A DNA stretch of 64,000 bases, from positions 1-64,000 of the forward strand of contig CAKSUT010000003.1 in the NCBI GenBank assembly GCA_934502885.1, given 5' to 3'. Both the position numbers and the translations under genes were made by a program. Source of the stretch: an uncultured Eubacteriales bacterium. GTDB taxonomy: Bacteria > Bacillota > Clostridia > Oscillospirales > CAG-382. Numbering within the stretch: position 1 is the first letter of the stretch; the number at the start of each line of letters is the position of its first letter. The notes under the pieces were generated by a model. That model ran no database searches. It was not told where the DNA came from and saw nothing but the letters and a program-made list of their open reading frames with translations. Below are positions 50,303 to 59,630 of this stretch, piece after piece.

Positions 50303-53300
50303 TCAGTTGTATGTTCCGGGCACGTTGTTTCTGTGGTAAACGTATATATGCTCCCACTTAATGGGGTCTGTGAAGTAAACCGTCGCATTGTCCTCATCCA
50401 TGAAACGCATAGTTTCTTCTATGTTGCCGTCATACTTGAAGGTCGCCTTTTTGCCGAGATACGAAGAATAGTAGTAAGCATAGTCGTTTCCGCAATGCTG
50501 TACGTATGTGTTTCCGACAAGATATGGCGCTGAAGAGGCGTATGCCGTACCAACCTGCATGAGCATATGCGTCGAGCGGTCGATTATATTGTTTCTTATC
50601 ACAAAGCCGTCGGTGAGATTGTTGTGCGTCCAACCCTTTATTGCGGCAGGTGCGGGGTCGGGTCTCTGCTGTCCCCAGCCGTAACCGGCAAGACGGATTA
50701 TGTTGTTCTCGAAGAGTATATCCTTCATCTTTCGGGTGGCACCGCTTCCGTCGGCTGCGCTTCCGGCGAAGTACTCGATGTTGTACGTGCAGTACTCGAA
50801 GACGTTGTTAGTGTAGTCCACGTTCTCCATGTAAACATTCGTCGTTCCGCCCGAAGAATATTGATGCGTAACGCCGGCATCATAGGCTTCGTAGACATAG
50901 CAGTTGTCTATGGTGTAGTTGTAAAGACCGCCGTATATCTCGACTCCGTTTCCGAATCTCGTCACCCGTCCGGCATTGGCGTTTGAAGTGTTGTAGTGCT
51001 GTATAGCACCGCCGATCCAACCGATCTCGCAGTTTGTGACCGTAAGATCCGTGACGGTTCCGGCACCTATGCCGTGGTTTCCGACAAACTTTATCGCAAG
51101 GTTATCCACCGTTACTCCGCTCTTTGCCGCAAATCCGTTGTGTCTTGCCGCATACTCTATTTCGTCATAGACCACCGCAGGGTTTCCGGCGTCACAGCGG
51201 AAATAGAGAACGCCGACAGCCGAGCCGAGGTTCGGGACTCTGAGAGTAACAGTCTCGCCGTTTATTGTCGTCTGTTTAAGGTAGCTGAGCGAGCTGTCGG
51301 CAAGGTTTACGTATTCAAGGTCGTTGTCAAGCTCTTTTGCAACGATAAAAGGTGTGTCTTTATCCGCTCTCGTTCTCCATGCGGTGTGACCCTCGCTTCC
51401 CTCGTCTGTCGTGTAAAGGTACTCCTGGAAGTAGGACGGTATCTCCTTTGCCGCAACCGTAACAACCTCTCCGTCCTTCATGAGGAACAGTGCGCCGCAG
51501 TCACCGATATCGTCAGAGTACTTCCAGATGCTTCCTCCGTCGGAGGTGTAGGTGTAAAGCTCCCAGCTTCCTTTTTTCGTGAGGTCGAAATGCGAACCCC
51601 AAATCTCGGGCTTTGCGCCTTCGCCGTAAGAGCTGTAGGTCACGCCGGCAACCGTCTGATAAACGCCATCTTCGCGGTAAACTCCGCCTCTCTCAAAGAA
51701 CACGGCGTCTCCGACGGCAAGCTCCGAACCCATGCTTCCGAGCTTTTTCAGAGTTTTTATCGCAGTCTCGGGAGCCTTTCCGTCGTTTGTGTCACTGCCG
51801 TTTTCGGACACAAAGATTACGTTTCCGAAGGTCTTGGGACTTTCGAGGTACTTGTCGTAGTATTCGTTTCCGGTGCTTCTTATCTCGGCAATTCTGTTCG
51901 CCGTCGTGACGTCAAGCAGCCTTATGTAGTCGTTTCCCTGTGCGTACAGCACTTCGTCAACGGCATATCCGGTGTTGTTGCTGACAAGGGGAGAAATGTA
52001 CATACCCTTATCGGGAACAGTAATGCCCCGCACTCCGAGAAGCGCCCATACGGAGGCGTCGGAGGAATAATTGTCAATATCGGTAAAATTCTTAACAGAG
52101 ATGCCGGTTATTAACCCTGACGGAAGACTTCTTCCCGTATAAACGCTTACGGTTTCGGCAAGCATATTTCTCGTGACATATGTCGAACCGCCTGTCACGG
52201 CAAGTGTGCCTACTGCGCCGAATGCCGCACCGTCCGTCGAAACGGAGACAGTAAGCTCTGCAAGCTCAGCCTTTGTGACGGGACTTCCGGGTCTGAAGCT
52301 TTCGCCCTCTTCTGGAGTGAGTACTCCGAGGTTTTCGAGAAGGAGGATATACTTATTGTACTTATACTTTGATGTCACGTCGGCATACGAAGACTCGCCG
52401 TCTAGGTCAAGCGCATCGTTTTCAAGTCCTGCCGCTCTTATTATTGCAGCGCAAGCCTCGCCTCGGGTTACAAGCTTTGCCAGACGTATACTACTATCCG
52501 CTTCGGGAGCAAATATGGCGTCGGTCACGTCAAATTCAAACTGATTCTTCGAGAAAACAAGCTTTCCGATGTAAAGCTCGTCGTCGGGGTCAAGGTCGCT
52601 CATTTTGACATCGGAGAAAGGATTTATGTGCATCTGGCGCAGGTAGTTTCTGCCGTCCGCCGTTTCGGTCGCCTTATCGCTGAAAGAGGTGAAGTCGATA
52701 TTTATTACCGCCCAACGGTTTGCCTTCATTTCGTCGTAAAAAATCGAACTACTTTTCGCTATTCCTCCGTTTGTGAGAAAAGACTGCTGCCACTTTGCCT
52801 TTGCGGGATTATTCGACTTGTAGTAGTAAACTATTGCAAGGTGGTGATAGTCTTTTATATCGACGCAAAGCTCGTTGTAATTCCACGAGTCTATCTTTGC
52901 GCCTGCCGCCGCAATACTCGTGTCGGGCTTGAACTTATAGAGATTATCGACGCCATCGAAGCTTTCGCCCTTGGTGTACGTACCGTGATTCACCTCTCCC
53001 TTGCCGCCGTTTATTCTGCCGAAGCAGTACTTTCCGATATCGGCAACAACAAAATCATTCACTCCGGCAAGAGATGAGTGTTTCCAGTCTGCGGTGAAAA
53101 TCTCTTTGGAGTTTACGGTTACGGTATCTCCAACCTGATATTTTTTGTTTCCGTGCCAGCTTATCCAGCCATCGAACTCGAAGCCGTCACGAACGTAGGG
53201 ACTATCAGGAAGTACGATGCTCTCTCCTGCGGCGACCGTGGTATTGCCGTTTGACACACCGTCGGGAAGGTACGCCTTGTAAAAGCCCTTTTCGAAAAGC

Positions 53301-53947
53301 ACTGGATAGCGCTTGTTCTCGGGAACACCGTAGCCGAAGGTTATCTCTGAAAAGTGGAACATATCGAATTCGTCAAGCACGCTCGCCGCAACTTCACCGT
53401 AGGGGTATAAGTGCATCTGACGAAGATTTACGTTCGTCAGCGTTTTTCCGTCAAACGCACCCTCAAAATCAAAGGTGAGCGTCTGCCAGCTACCGGTATT
53501 GCAGGTAAGCTTTTCCTCATACGAATAAACCGAAACCGACGAGGTAAGTCCCTTATCACCGTTCGGCAGTATTCTCAGCATGGGTCTGCCGAGAGTTTCT
53601 GTCTGACCGTCGTAGCGGTACTTTATCACGATATATTTGAGGCTATTGAGCGGAACGGTTGTTGCCGAGCCGTTCACTACAAGATTTCCCCACAAATATG
53701 AGTCGATGTTTATCGGCTTTAAAGCGTCGCTTGCCGTCGGCTTCGGTATAACCATGGCACAGTTCACGCCGCCGTGAGAGTGTGTAGACACAGCCGCATT
53801 GTTCTTTCGGTCAACTATTCCGTTCTGGTATTTCGCAAAATCGGCGGTTATGTCCGACGCCGCAGAGGCTTTTTCGGACGGAAGCACAAGTATAAACGCC
53901 GCAAGCACCATTACCGCCGCAAGGCAAAATGAAATTATTTTTTTCAT
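50303..53947 (-). CDS. Second surface protein: MHxxP modules, SLH-like, beta-helix
   Basis: A 1,214-residue exported protein, started at MKKIISF, which has GGAGG five bases upstream. Signal peptide about 1-30. Two copies of the module ending in LRQMHLYPYG or LRQMHINPFS (about 30-215 and 300-475) are separated by an InlB-like B repeat (about 225-295, FEFDGWISWHGNKKYQVGDT). Divergent SLH domains follow (about 480-680, VTRGEACAAIIRAAG and FRPGSPVTKAELAEL). From about 725 the protein is a right-handed beta-helix with VTNCEIGWIGGAIQ and TRFGNGVEIYGG, nearly identical to the 18770-23401 protein. It likely acts on or binds the same type of polysaccharide at the cell surface. Confidence 0.93.
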   Translation of the reverse strand: MKKIISFCLAAVMVLAAFILVLPSEKASAASDITADFAKYQNGIVDRKNNAAVSTHSHGGVNCAMVIPKPTASDALKPINIDSYLWGNLVVNGSATTVPLNSLKYIVIKYRYDGQTETLGRPMLRILPNGDKGLTSSVSVYSYEEKLTCNTGSWQTLTFDFEGAFDGKTLTNVNLRQMHLYPYGEVAASVLDEFDMFHFSEITFGYGVPENKRYPVLFEKGFYKAYLPDGVSNGNTTVAAGESIVLPDSPYVRDGFEFDGWISWHGNKKYQVGDTVTVNSKEIFTADWKHSSLAGVNDFVVADIGKYCFGRINGGKGEVNHGTYTKGESFDGVDNLYKFKPDTSIAAAGAKIDSWNYNELCVDIKDYHHLAIVYYYKSNNPAKAKWQQSFLTNGGIAKSSSIFYDEMKANRWAVINIDFTSFSDKATETADGRNYLRQMHINPFSDVKMSDLDPDDELYIGKLVFSKNQFEFDVTDAIFAPEADSSIRLAKLVTRGEACAAIIRAAGLENDALDLDGESSYADVTSKYKYNKYILLLENLGVLTPEEGESFRPGSPVTKAELAELTVSVSTDGAAFGAVGTLAVTGGSTYVTRNMLAETVSVYTGRSLPSGLITGISVKNFTDIDNYSSDASVWALLGVRGITVPDKGMYISPLVSNNTGYAVDEVLYAQGNDYIRLLDVTTANRIAEIRSTGNEYYDKYLESPKTFGNVIFVSENGSDTNDGKAPETAIKTLKKLGSMGSELAVGDAVFFERGGVYREDGVYQTVAGVTYSSYGEGAKPEIWGSHFDLTKKGSWELYTYTSDGGSIWKYSDDIGDCGALFLMKDGEVVTVAAKEIPSYFQEYLYTTDEGSEGHTAWRTRADKDTPFIVAKELDNDLEYVNLADSSLSYLKQTTINGETVTLRVPNLGSAVGVLYFRCDAGNPAVVYDEIEYAARHNGFAAKSGVTVDNLAIKFVGNHGIGAGTVTDLTVTNCEIGWIGGAIQHYNTSNANAGRVTRFGNGVEIYGGLYNYTIDNCYVYEAYDAGVTHQYSSGGTTNVYMENVDYTNNVFEYCTYNIEYFAGSAADGSGATRKMKDILFENNIIRLAGYGWGQQRPDPAPAAIKGWTHNNLTDGFVIRNNIIDRSTHMLMQVGTAYASSAPYLVGNTYVQHCGNDYAYYYSSYLGKKATFKYDGNIEETMRFMDEDNATVYFTDPIKWEHIYVYHRNNVPGTYN

Positions 53948-53979
53948 AGTATCCTCCGATTTCACAGTAATACATAGTA

Positions 53980-53985
53980 ATTATA
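53980..53985 (-). promoter_or_regulatory. -10 box of the second SLH/beta-helix gene
   Basis: Perfect TATAAT on the minus strand, but no good -35 box at the usual distance. This differs from its paralogue, which has a perfect consensus promoter. Confidence 0.5.
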
Positions 53986-54075
53986 GCATTCTTTAGACGG
54001 TATTTCGTGTACAATCGGTAAATGTTTATAAAAATCAACAATAATACGGTATATTTTTCGCGGGGCGCGGCACAA

Positions 54076-54107
54076 AGAAAAACAGAGCCTGCGCATACAG
54101 ACTCCGT
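54076..54107 (-). terminator. Terminator after the Gfo/Idh gene
   Basis: On the minus strand ACGGAG pairs with CTCTGT (one G-U), plus inner CTG/CAG, followed by TTTTTC. Confidence 0.7.
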
Positions 54108-54140
54108 TTTCCCGGTATTAACAATCAAAAAGAGATTTAC

Positions 54141-55202
54141 TTATTTTATGTACACCTTGCGTCCCTCATCCGAGGAAAGGCAGAGTGCGTCAAGGATCTT
54201 CTGCGATACAACGCCGTCGTCAACCGTCGGGAAGTACTCCCCTCTTTTTCCGAGGCAGGCGTCGATAAAGGTCTGCTCCTGCGACGCTCTGAACTTCGGC
54301 GGAACCTTCACCGTGTGAAGTCCGTCGCCGTTTATGTCCGCCTCGCCTATGCAGACGCGGAGTATATCGGGGTTGTTGAGGTCAAAGGAGATGACTCCCG
54401 CATCGCCGAAGATGTCGTACTTTATCGTGTTTGAGTGTCCGTGGCAACAGCGCGATATCGCAAACGACACCGGTATTTCGCCGTTTATCTCGGCGGTGAA
54501 GTTGCATATATCGTCGGTGGTAACGTCGCCCCATTCGTCGGAATCGGGCATCTGACGACGCTTTACGATTACTTTCCGGTCACAGCTTACGCTCGTAAAC
54601 TCTCCGGCAAGGAGTCTCGCCATATCGATAAGATGTACTCCAAGGTCTCCCAAAACGCCCGTGCCGGCAAGCTCCTTTCTGAAACGCCATTCAAGGCGGC
54701 GTCCCTCCCAGAGTGCGCTTGACTTTAAGTACTCGACGTTTATGCCGAGTATTCTTCCTATCGAGCCTTTATCGATAAGATACTTTGCGTACCGCACGGC
54801 GGACATAAATCTGTACGAGAAACACATCATTCCGAACGTGCCGCTCTTTTCCTCCGCCGCCTTTATCGCAAGAGCTTCATCGACGCAGAGTCCCATCGGC
54901 TTTTCAAGCTCAAGCGGCTTTCCTGCGCCGAGTACGGCAATTGCCATTTCCGCATGAAGGTTATTCGGCGTACAAACCTCAACAGCGTCAACCTCATCGC
55001 AGGCGATAAGGTCATGATAGTCGGTAAAACGCTTGTCGGCGTCTATACCGAGCTTATCGCCGCAGGTTTTCAGTTTATTTTCGTCAATATCGCATATCGC
55101 GGTGATTTTTACGTTCGAGGCATTTCCGAGCCCCCTCAGATGCGCTCCGTTGGCAATACCGCCCATTCCTATTATTCCGAGACGCACAATTTTGTTTTCC
55201 AT
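54141..55202 (-). CDS. Gfo/Idh/MocA family oxidoreductase
   Basis: A 353-residue NAD(P)-dependent sugar or inositol dehydrogenase. The N-terminal Rossmann motif is LGIIGMGGIANGAH; the second domain has the conserved LEKPMGLC, matching the EKP motif whose Lys is catalytic, and a DLGVHLIDMARLL segment with the active-site Asp and His. I start at MENKIVRLG because GAGGTG lies upstream; the longer open frame overlaps the ThuA gene. It follows the ThuA-like gene by 11 bases. The pair is common in polyol and disaccharide catabolic loci. Confidence 0.93.
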   Translation of the reverse strand: MENKIVRLGIIGMGGIANGAHLRGLGNASNVKITAICDIDENKLKTCGDKLGIDADKRFTDYHDLIACDEVDAVEVCTPNNLHAEMAIAVLGAGKPLELEKPMGLCVDEALAIKAAEEKSGTFGMMCFSYRFMSAVRYAKYLIDKGSIGRILGINVEYLKSSALWEGRRLEWRFRKELAGTGVLGDLGVHLIDMARLLAGEFTSVSCDRKVIVKRRQMPDSDEWGDVTTDDICNFTAEINGEIPVSFAISRCCHGHSNTIKYDIFGDAGVISFDLNNPDILRVCIGEADINGDGLHTVKVPPKFRASQEQTFIDACLGKRGEYFPTVDDGVVSQKILDALCLSSDEGRKVYIK

Positions 55203-55213
55203 AGCTTCGCACC

Positions 55214-55939
55214 TCACTTGTTTACGGATTCGTATTTTCCGAATGTGGGCTTTACGACGTCGGGCGAATATGCCCAGTCCGCGGCGTTCATGAGAACCTT
55301 TGTTATATCTTCTCTGTAGTATGTCGGATACTCCTCGTGACCGGGACGGAAATAGAACACCTTGCCGAGTCCTCTTTTGTAGCAACAGCCGCTTCGGCAG
55401 ACCTCGCCGCCGGAGAACCAGCTTATGAACACAAGCTCGTCCGGAGCAGGTATGTCAAAGCGTTCGCCGTAGGTTTCCTCCTCGGGAAGCTCAATATACT
55501 CCGGAAGCCCCTTTGCTATGGGGTGTCCGCCCTCAACCACCCATACACGCTCCGTGTCGCCGCTTTCACGCCACTTGAGACGACAGCCCGTACCCATGAG
55601 AAGCTTGAACGGCTTTGAGTAATGTCCCGAGTGAAGGACGATAAGTCCCATTCCCTCACGCACTCTCTGCGCGACCTTTGCGGCGATTTCGTCCGGTACT
55701 TTGTCGTGAGCGGCGTGTCCCCACCAGAAAAGGACGTCTGTGTCCGCAAGCACTTCATCGGTAAGACCGCATTCGGGGTCTGCGAGAGTCGCGTTTCTCA
55801 CATTGTACTTTTCCTTTCCGTATTTGCCGAGCATTTCGGCAATGGCTCCGTGTATGCCCTTCGGATATACCGCCGCCACCTTCGGGTCGCTCACTTCGTG
55901 GACGTATTCGTTCCACACGGTTACGTTTATCTTGCTCAT
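55214..55939 (-). CDS. ThuA-like protein (trehalose-utilisation type)
   Basis: A 241-residue cytosolic protein of the ThuA family, with a class I glutamine-amidotransferase-like fold. Seen are TVWNEYVHE, VLFWWGHAAHDKVPDEIA, GLIVLHSGHYSKPF and FYFRPGHEEYPTY, all typical. In rhizobia ThuA acts with a Gfo/Idh partner on trehalose-type disaccharides by oxidation of a hydroxyl to a keto sugar; here it lies directly upstream of such a partner. It is transcribed divergently from an AraC regulator, which probably controls it. Confidence 0.93.
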   Translation of the reverse strand: MSKINVTVWNEYVHEVSDPKVAAVYPKGIHGAIAEMLGKYGKEKYNVRNATLADPECGLTDEVLADTDVLFWWGHAAHDKVPDEIAAKVAQRVREGMGLIVLHSGHYSKPFKLLMGTGCRLKWRESGDTERVWVVEGGHPIAKGLPEYIELPEEETYGERFDIPAPDELVFISWFSGGEVCRSGCCYKRGLGKVFYFRPGHEEYPTYYREDITKVLMNAADWAYSPDVVKPTFGKYESVNK

Positions 55940-55995
55940 TTTACTGCCTCCGTCGTCCGTGCGCCGTAAAGCGCACTGCTTTTGTTTCCGGATCG

Positions 55996-56024
55996 ATTAT
56001 AGCACACGGCAAACCTTTTTTCAA
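55996..56024 (-). promoter_or_regulatory. Sigma-A promoter for the ThuA-Gfo/Idh pair
   Basis: On the minus strand, TTGAAA (56019-56024), 17 bases, perfect TATAAT (55996-56001). Confidence 0.88.
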
Positions 56025-56031
56025 TAGCAGA

Positions 56032-56058
56032 GTCGGTCAAAAAATATGCATGGTCGGT
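56032..56058. promoter_or_regulatory. Direct repeats, candidate AraC-type operator
   Basis: GTCGGT occurs at 56032-56037 and again at 56053-56058, 21 bases apart or two helical turns, just upstream of the ThuA -35 box. Tandem half-sites at this spacing are the usual AraC-family binding pattern. Confidence 0.5.
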
Positions 56059-56117
56059 AAGTTTGATACAATTTTGTCAATGTGGTGCCGAATTTACAAA
56101 AAATTAACCGTCTATCC

Positions 56118-56146
56118 TTGACAAACTCATCGAAATATACTAAAAT
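56118..56146 (+). promoter_or_regulatory. Sigma-A promoter for the AraC-SASA pair
   Basis: Perfect TTGACA (56118-56123), 17 bases, TAAAAT (56141-56146). Confidence 0.85.
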
Positions 56147-56167
56147 CACAGGCAGCGAGGTGAATTT

Positions 56168-57001
56168 ATGGAGACAAGAAGCATTACCGAGCTGCACGAT
56201 GCAAATTTTGAGCTTACGAATATATTCGCCATGCGTCAGGATTGGCGAAAACTCAGGCGGTTCAACATGGATCACCCACGTCCGACCGACGCTCTCGTGT
56301 ACTTTCACGACTGCACGGCGGTTTACGAAACACCGAAGCGTGAATGCTCCGAAGTACCGAGAGGAAGTATCCTTTACATTCCTCACGGCTCCGTATACAA
56401 AACGCGTTTTGAAAATATTTTTTTGCAAAGCGACTCGCACACCGTGCTTTTCGAGTTTCTTGCACGCGGTGCCGACGGCGAAATACTCGGCGTCACGCAG
56501 TCGGATTCGCCTTTTATCGTTGAACACGGTGGAAGCGGCGGCATATACGAAAGCTTTTTCGCACTTGCCGACGCATACAAAAGCATGAACCGTTCCCCGG
56601 CATACATAAAGTCGATAGCCTACGGCATAATAGCCGAGCTTTCAAGGTCGGAATACCTTGCAAAGCTTTCATCGAAGAAATACAGCGTCATAGCGCACGG
56701 AATAGTATACCTCGAAGAAAACTACGACAAAAATCCAAGCGTTTCCGAGCTTGCGCGTATGTGTTCGGTGAGCGAAAGCACTTTCAGAGAGCTTTTCAAG
56801 AGCTTTACGGGTTTTTCCCCGTCGGAGTATATAGCACGCGGCAAAGCGGAACGCGCGAAACGACTGCTTGCCGACGGAAGTCTCACGGTCTCGGAGGTTG
56901 CGTACACTCTCGGCTTCGCCGACACCGCAAGTTTCGGCAGATTTTTCAGAAATGCCGCCGGCACCTCCCCGGGAAAGTGGCAGAAAAATATAAGTAAATG
57001 A
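56168..57001 (+). CDS. AraC family transcriptional regulator
   Basis: A 277-residue regulator: an N-terminal cupin-like sensor domain (about 10-150) and a C-terminal double helix-turn-helix (about 180-277) with NPSVSELARMCSVSESTFRELFKSFTGFSPSEYI and VSEVAYTLGFADTASFGRFFR, the family signature. GAGGTG is close to the ATG. It is divergent from the ThuA-Gfo/Idh pair and overlaps the region before the SASA esterase, so it very likely controls both in response to a sugar. Confidence 0.94.
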   Translation: METRSITELHDANFELTNIFAMRQDWRKLRRFNMDHPRPTDALVYFHDCTAVYETPKRECSEVPRGSILYIPHGSVYKTRFENIFLQSDSHTVLFEFLARGADGEILGVTQSDSPFIVEHGGSGGIYESFFALADAYKSMNRSPAYIKSIAYGIIAELSRSEYLAKLSSKKYSVIAHGIVYLEENYDKNPSVSELARMCSVSESTFRELFKSFTGFSPSEYIARGKAERAKRLLADGSLTVSEVAYTLGFADTASFGRFFRNAAGTSPGKWQKNISK

Positions 57002-57011
57002 GGTAATGATG

Positions 57012-58010
57012 ATGAAATTTGCAGGCATTTTTTCTTCAAACATGGTTTTTCCGAAAGGAAAGACGATACGCATATTCGGCGACGGCGACGGTGACGGAAA
57101 AATAAACTTTCTCGGCAATGCGGCACAGGTTCACTCATGCAACGGACAGTGGTCAGCCGAGTTTCCGCCGGTAAACGAATACGGCGGTCCGTACATCATG
57201 ACGGCAGTTCTTGACGGAAAAGAGTACGCCTTTGACAACATATACATAGGCGAAGTGTACCTCATGTCAGGTCAGTCGAATATGGAGTTCAAGCTGCATG
57301 AGACAAGCACAAAAGAACGGAAGACCAACCCTCTCGTGCGCTTTTTCACGGCGGACAGAATAATAAAAACCGATCGTTTCACCGCCGCGGACGGCTGGAT
57401 GGCAAGCACCGCCGAGACTGCCGGCGACAGAAGCGCATTGGCGTATCTCGTTGCAAACGAAATTGCGGAGAAGAAAGGCATTGCCGTCGGCATTGTTTCC
57501 TGCTATCAGGGAGCATCGATTATAGAGTCGTGGCTTCCGAAGGGCAGTCTCGAAGATCTCGGAATAAATATTCCGATTGAAGAAAAGAGCATTGACCATG
57601 TATACGAGCCTTGGCAGAGCTTCAATCACGACGGTATTCTCTACGATTACGCTCTCTCTCAGGTGCGTCCCTTTCCTCTTTCAGCGGTTGTGTGGTATCA
57701 GGGTGAGAGCGACGCGTCCGACGCCGAAGCGGCTGTTTACGCAAAAGAGCTGAAATGTCTCATTGAGGTAATGCGGCGAGATTTTTGCGACGAAGAGCTT
57801 CCGTTTGCTATAGTGCAGATTGCGGACTACACGGAGCGTGACGGCACGGCGTGGAGAGGAATACAGAAGGCGCAGCTCGACATATGCGGCATGACGCCGA
57901 ATGTTGAAACTGTAATAAGCGCCGACGTATGCGAAAAGGACAACATTCACCCAAGAACAAAAGACCGGCTTGCCGCAAGAATAGCGGCGGTACTTATGAA
58001 AAGAATATGA
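57012..58010 (+). CDS. SGNH/SASA carbohydrate esterase
   Basis: About 332 residues, related to sialate O-acetylesterases and xylan acetylesterases. The nucleophile motif MSGQSNMEF lies near residues 86-94, WYQGESDA in the middle is the second block, and DNIHPRTK near the C-terminus gives the Asp and His of the triad. There is no signal peptide, so it would remove acetyl groups from imported sugars. Three ATG codons in a row (57006, 57009, 57012) are possible starts; GAGG overlaps the AraC stop codon and favours the second or third. It is probably cotranscribed with the regulator. Confidence 0.9.
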   Translation: MKFAGIFSSNMVFPKGKTIRIFGDGDGDGKINFLGNAAQVHSCNGQWSAEFPPVNEYGGPYIMTAVLDGKEYAFDNIYIGEVYLMSGQSNMEFKLHETSTKERKTNPLVRFFTADRIIKTDRFTAADGWMASTAETAGDRSALAYLVANEIAEKKGIAVGIVSCYQGASIIESWLPKGSLEDLGINIPIEEKSIDHVYEPWQSFNHDGILYDYALSQVRPFPLSAVVWYQGESDASDAEAAVYAKELKCLIEVMRRDFCDEELPFAIVQIADYTERDGTAWRGIQKAQLDICGMTPNVETVISADVCEKDNIHPRTKDRLAARIAAVLMKRI

Positions 58011-58035
58011 CGCCGCATACGGCAAACATGATACA

Positions 58036-58067
58036 AAAATTCCACGGTCACAGGACCGTGGAATTTT
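58036..58067. terminator. Bidirectional terminator after the SASA esterase
   Basis: AAAATTCCACGGTC pairs perfectly with GACCGTGGAATTTT around a four-base loop; it can stop both this gene and the convergent M14 gene. Confidence 0.92.
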
Positions 58068-58091
58068 CTGCGTTTGTTCCAAAAGCATTAT

Positions 58092-59630
58092 TTACTTGTA
58101 AAAGCCGGGATTTTTGTAACCGCCGCCGCTCGGCTCGCTTTCAATCATAGTGAGTATCGCATCACGGCAGCCTCTGACCATGACGTCCTGCTCCTCGGGG
58201 GCAAGGTTGATCATCTGATTTCTGTCGCTCGTGTAGAACCACAATCCCTCGTCTGCGGCAAGTCCGACTCCGTTATTGTCGGTTATGGCGTCAGGGTCAA
58301 GACCGAGTTTGTCCTTTATTTCGTCACGGGAGTAGAACACCCACTTTGCCTCGGGCATGGTGTTTTCCCACTTGCATTCGCTTACGTCTCCGTTCTCGGA
58401 CTTTCCGGGGCTGTACACCTCGATTGTGTAGGCGTGGATATTGTAGCGTCCGTATGCATAGTCGATAAGCTCAGCCGCCGTGGGGTAGTCCTCGTTGGAG
58501 CTCATGGTGTAAAATCCTCTGCCGGTGTAGTCGCTGAAAGACTGCGCCATCTTTGCGGAGGTTTCCTTCATGAACGGGATCTCGGCGTCGTCGGGATTGT
58601 TTTCGTCGTAGGGACGGTAGCACCACGGGTAAAGAACGCACTGAATGCCGGTGTGGAGCGTTGCGAGAGCGTCTATATCGTGTTCGTACATGAATGTCTG
58701 AAGTGCCTTAATCTCCGGTTCTGTTGCCGGGGCTGTGCCGGCGGAGGTCCAGTTTACGTTGCCTATCTGTCCGTTGCCCTTTGTCTCGATATCGTAGCGA
58801 TTCCACTGATAATCAAAGGTACGGTTCATATCGATTCCGCTCGTGCGAGGGTCGTCGCCGAGAATGCCGTTACCATCCCAGTCGGGGCTTTCCATGCCGA
58901 ACAGAGGGAGCTTCGTCGAGGGGGTGTCATCTGCCTTTCCTCTGTAGAGCGTTGCGATGAAGCCGTCTCCGTCGATGTCGGCATACGGATCGCTGAACGG
59001 GATGCTGTCGCCGTTTGCGTCTCTCGGGCGCAGGTTCGGGCGGTTATTTATAACAAACGACTGCTCGTAGCCGTCGGGATTGATTACGGGAATTACGTAT
59101 ATTACGTAGTTGTCAAGAAGTCCCTTTACGTAATCGTCGCCGGAACAGAGCGTCAGCCACCATGCGGTGTACATTGCCGAAGAGGCACTTTCTCGCTCGC
59201 CGCCGTGGATATTCGCAAACACGCCGATACCCGTTTTCTCCTCCTCCGGGACAGCCTTGTTCGTTATCTCAAGACACCAGAGATCTCTCTCCTGCCAAGT
59301 TGTTCCGATCGAATAAAGCTTTGTTATATCCGGATAGTTTTTTGCCATTTCGGAAAGCTGAGACTCAAGCTCCGCAAAGGTATAGCGGTGATTCCAGTCA
59401 ATGTCGAGTCCTTCCGGGATTTCGGCGGGTGCGTCGGGACGTGTATCGAAAGCCTTAAGCTCCGCTTTCACCGTACCGATCGGTTCATTGACGCCTGTTG
59501 TGTCGTTGCCGCTGTCTGCGTCGTGTGTACCGTTGTTTGCGTCAGTACCGTTGCCGCCGCAGGACACAAGCCCCATGGCAAGTACAAGTGAAAGACCGAG
59601 ACACAGAAGACGTTTTGCGAGTGTTTTCAT
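58092..59630 (-). CDS. M14 zinc carboxypeptidase lipoprotein
   Basis: A 512-residue surface metallopeptidase. It starts at MKTLAKRL with AAAGGAG seven bases upstream; the longer open frame passes through the promoter. Lipobox VSC gives Cys24, followed by a Gly/Asn/Thr/Asp linker to about residue 55. The catalytic domain has NIHGGERES (zinc His and Glu, about residue 140), a NPDGYE segment, MNRTFDYQWN, TLHTGIQC with the third zinc His, and TIEVY with the catalytic Glu. A DIDGDGF loop may bind calcium. Family members trim peptides or cell-wall peptides outside the cell. It is a single-gene transcript. Confidence 0.92.
   Translation of the reverse strand: MKTLAKRLLCLGLSLVLAMGLVSCGGNGTDANNGTHDADSGNDTTGVNEPIGTVKAELKAFDTRPDAPAEIPEGLDIDWNHRYTFAELESQLSEMAKNYPDITKLYSIGTTWQERDLWCLEITNKAVPEEEKTGIGVFANIHGGERESASSAMYTAWWLTLCSGDDYVKGLLDNYVIYVIPVINPDGYEQSFVINNRPNLRPRDANGDSIPFSDPYADIDGDGFIATLYRGKADDTPSTKLPLFGMESPDWDGNGILGDDPRTSGIDMNRTFDYQWNRYDIETKGNGQIGNVNWTSAGTAPATEPEIKALQTFMYEHDIDALATLHTGIQCVLYPWCYRPYDENNPDDAEIPFMKETSAKMAQSFSDYTGRGFYTMSSNEDYPTAAELIDYAYGRYNIHAYTIEVYSPGKSENGDVSECKWENTMPEAKWVFYSRDEIKDKLGLDPDAITDNNGVGLAADEGLWFYTSDRNQMINLAPEEQDVMVRGCRDAILTMIESEPSGGGYKNPGFYK

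Noticed and set aside
48806..50533. A 575-codon plus-strand open frame opposite the ACT-MBL gene
   Set aside because: Shadow of the real gene; it also runs through the intergenic region and hairpin, and has no binding site.
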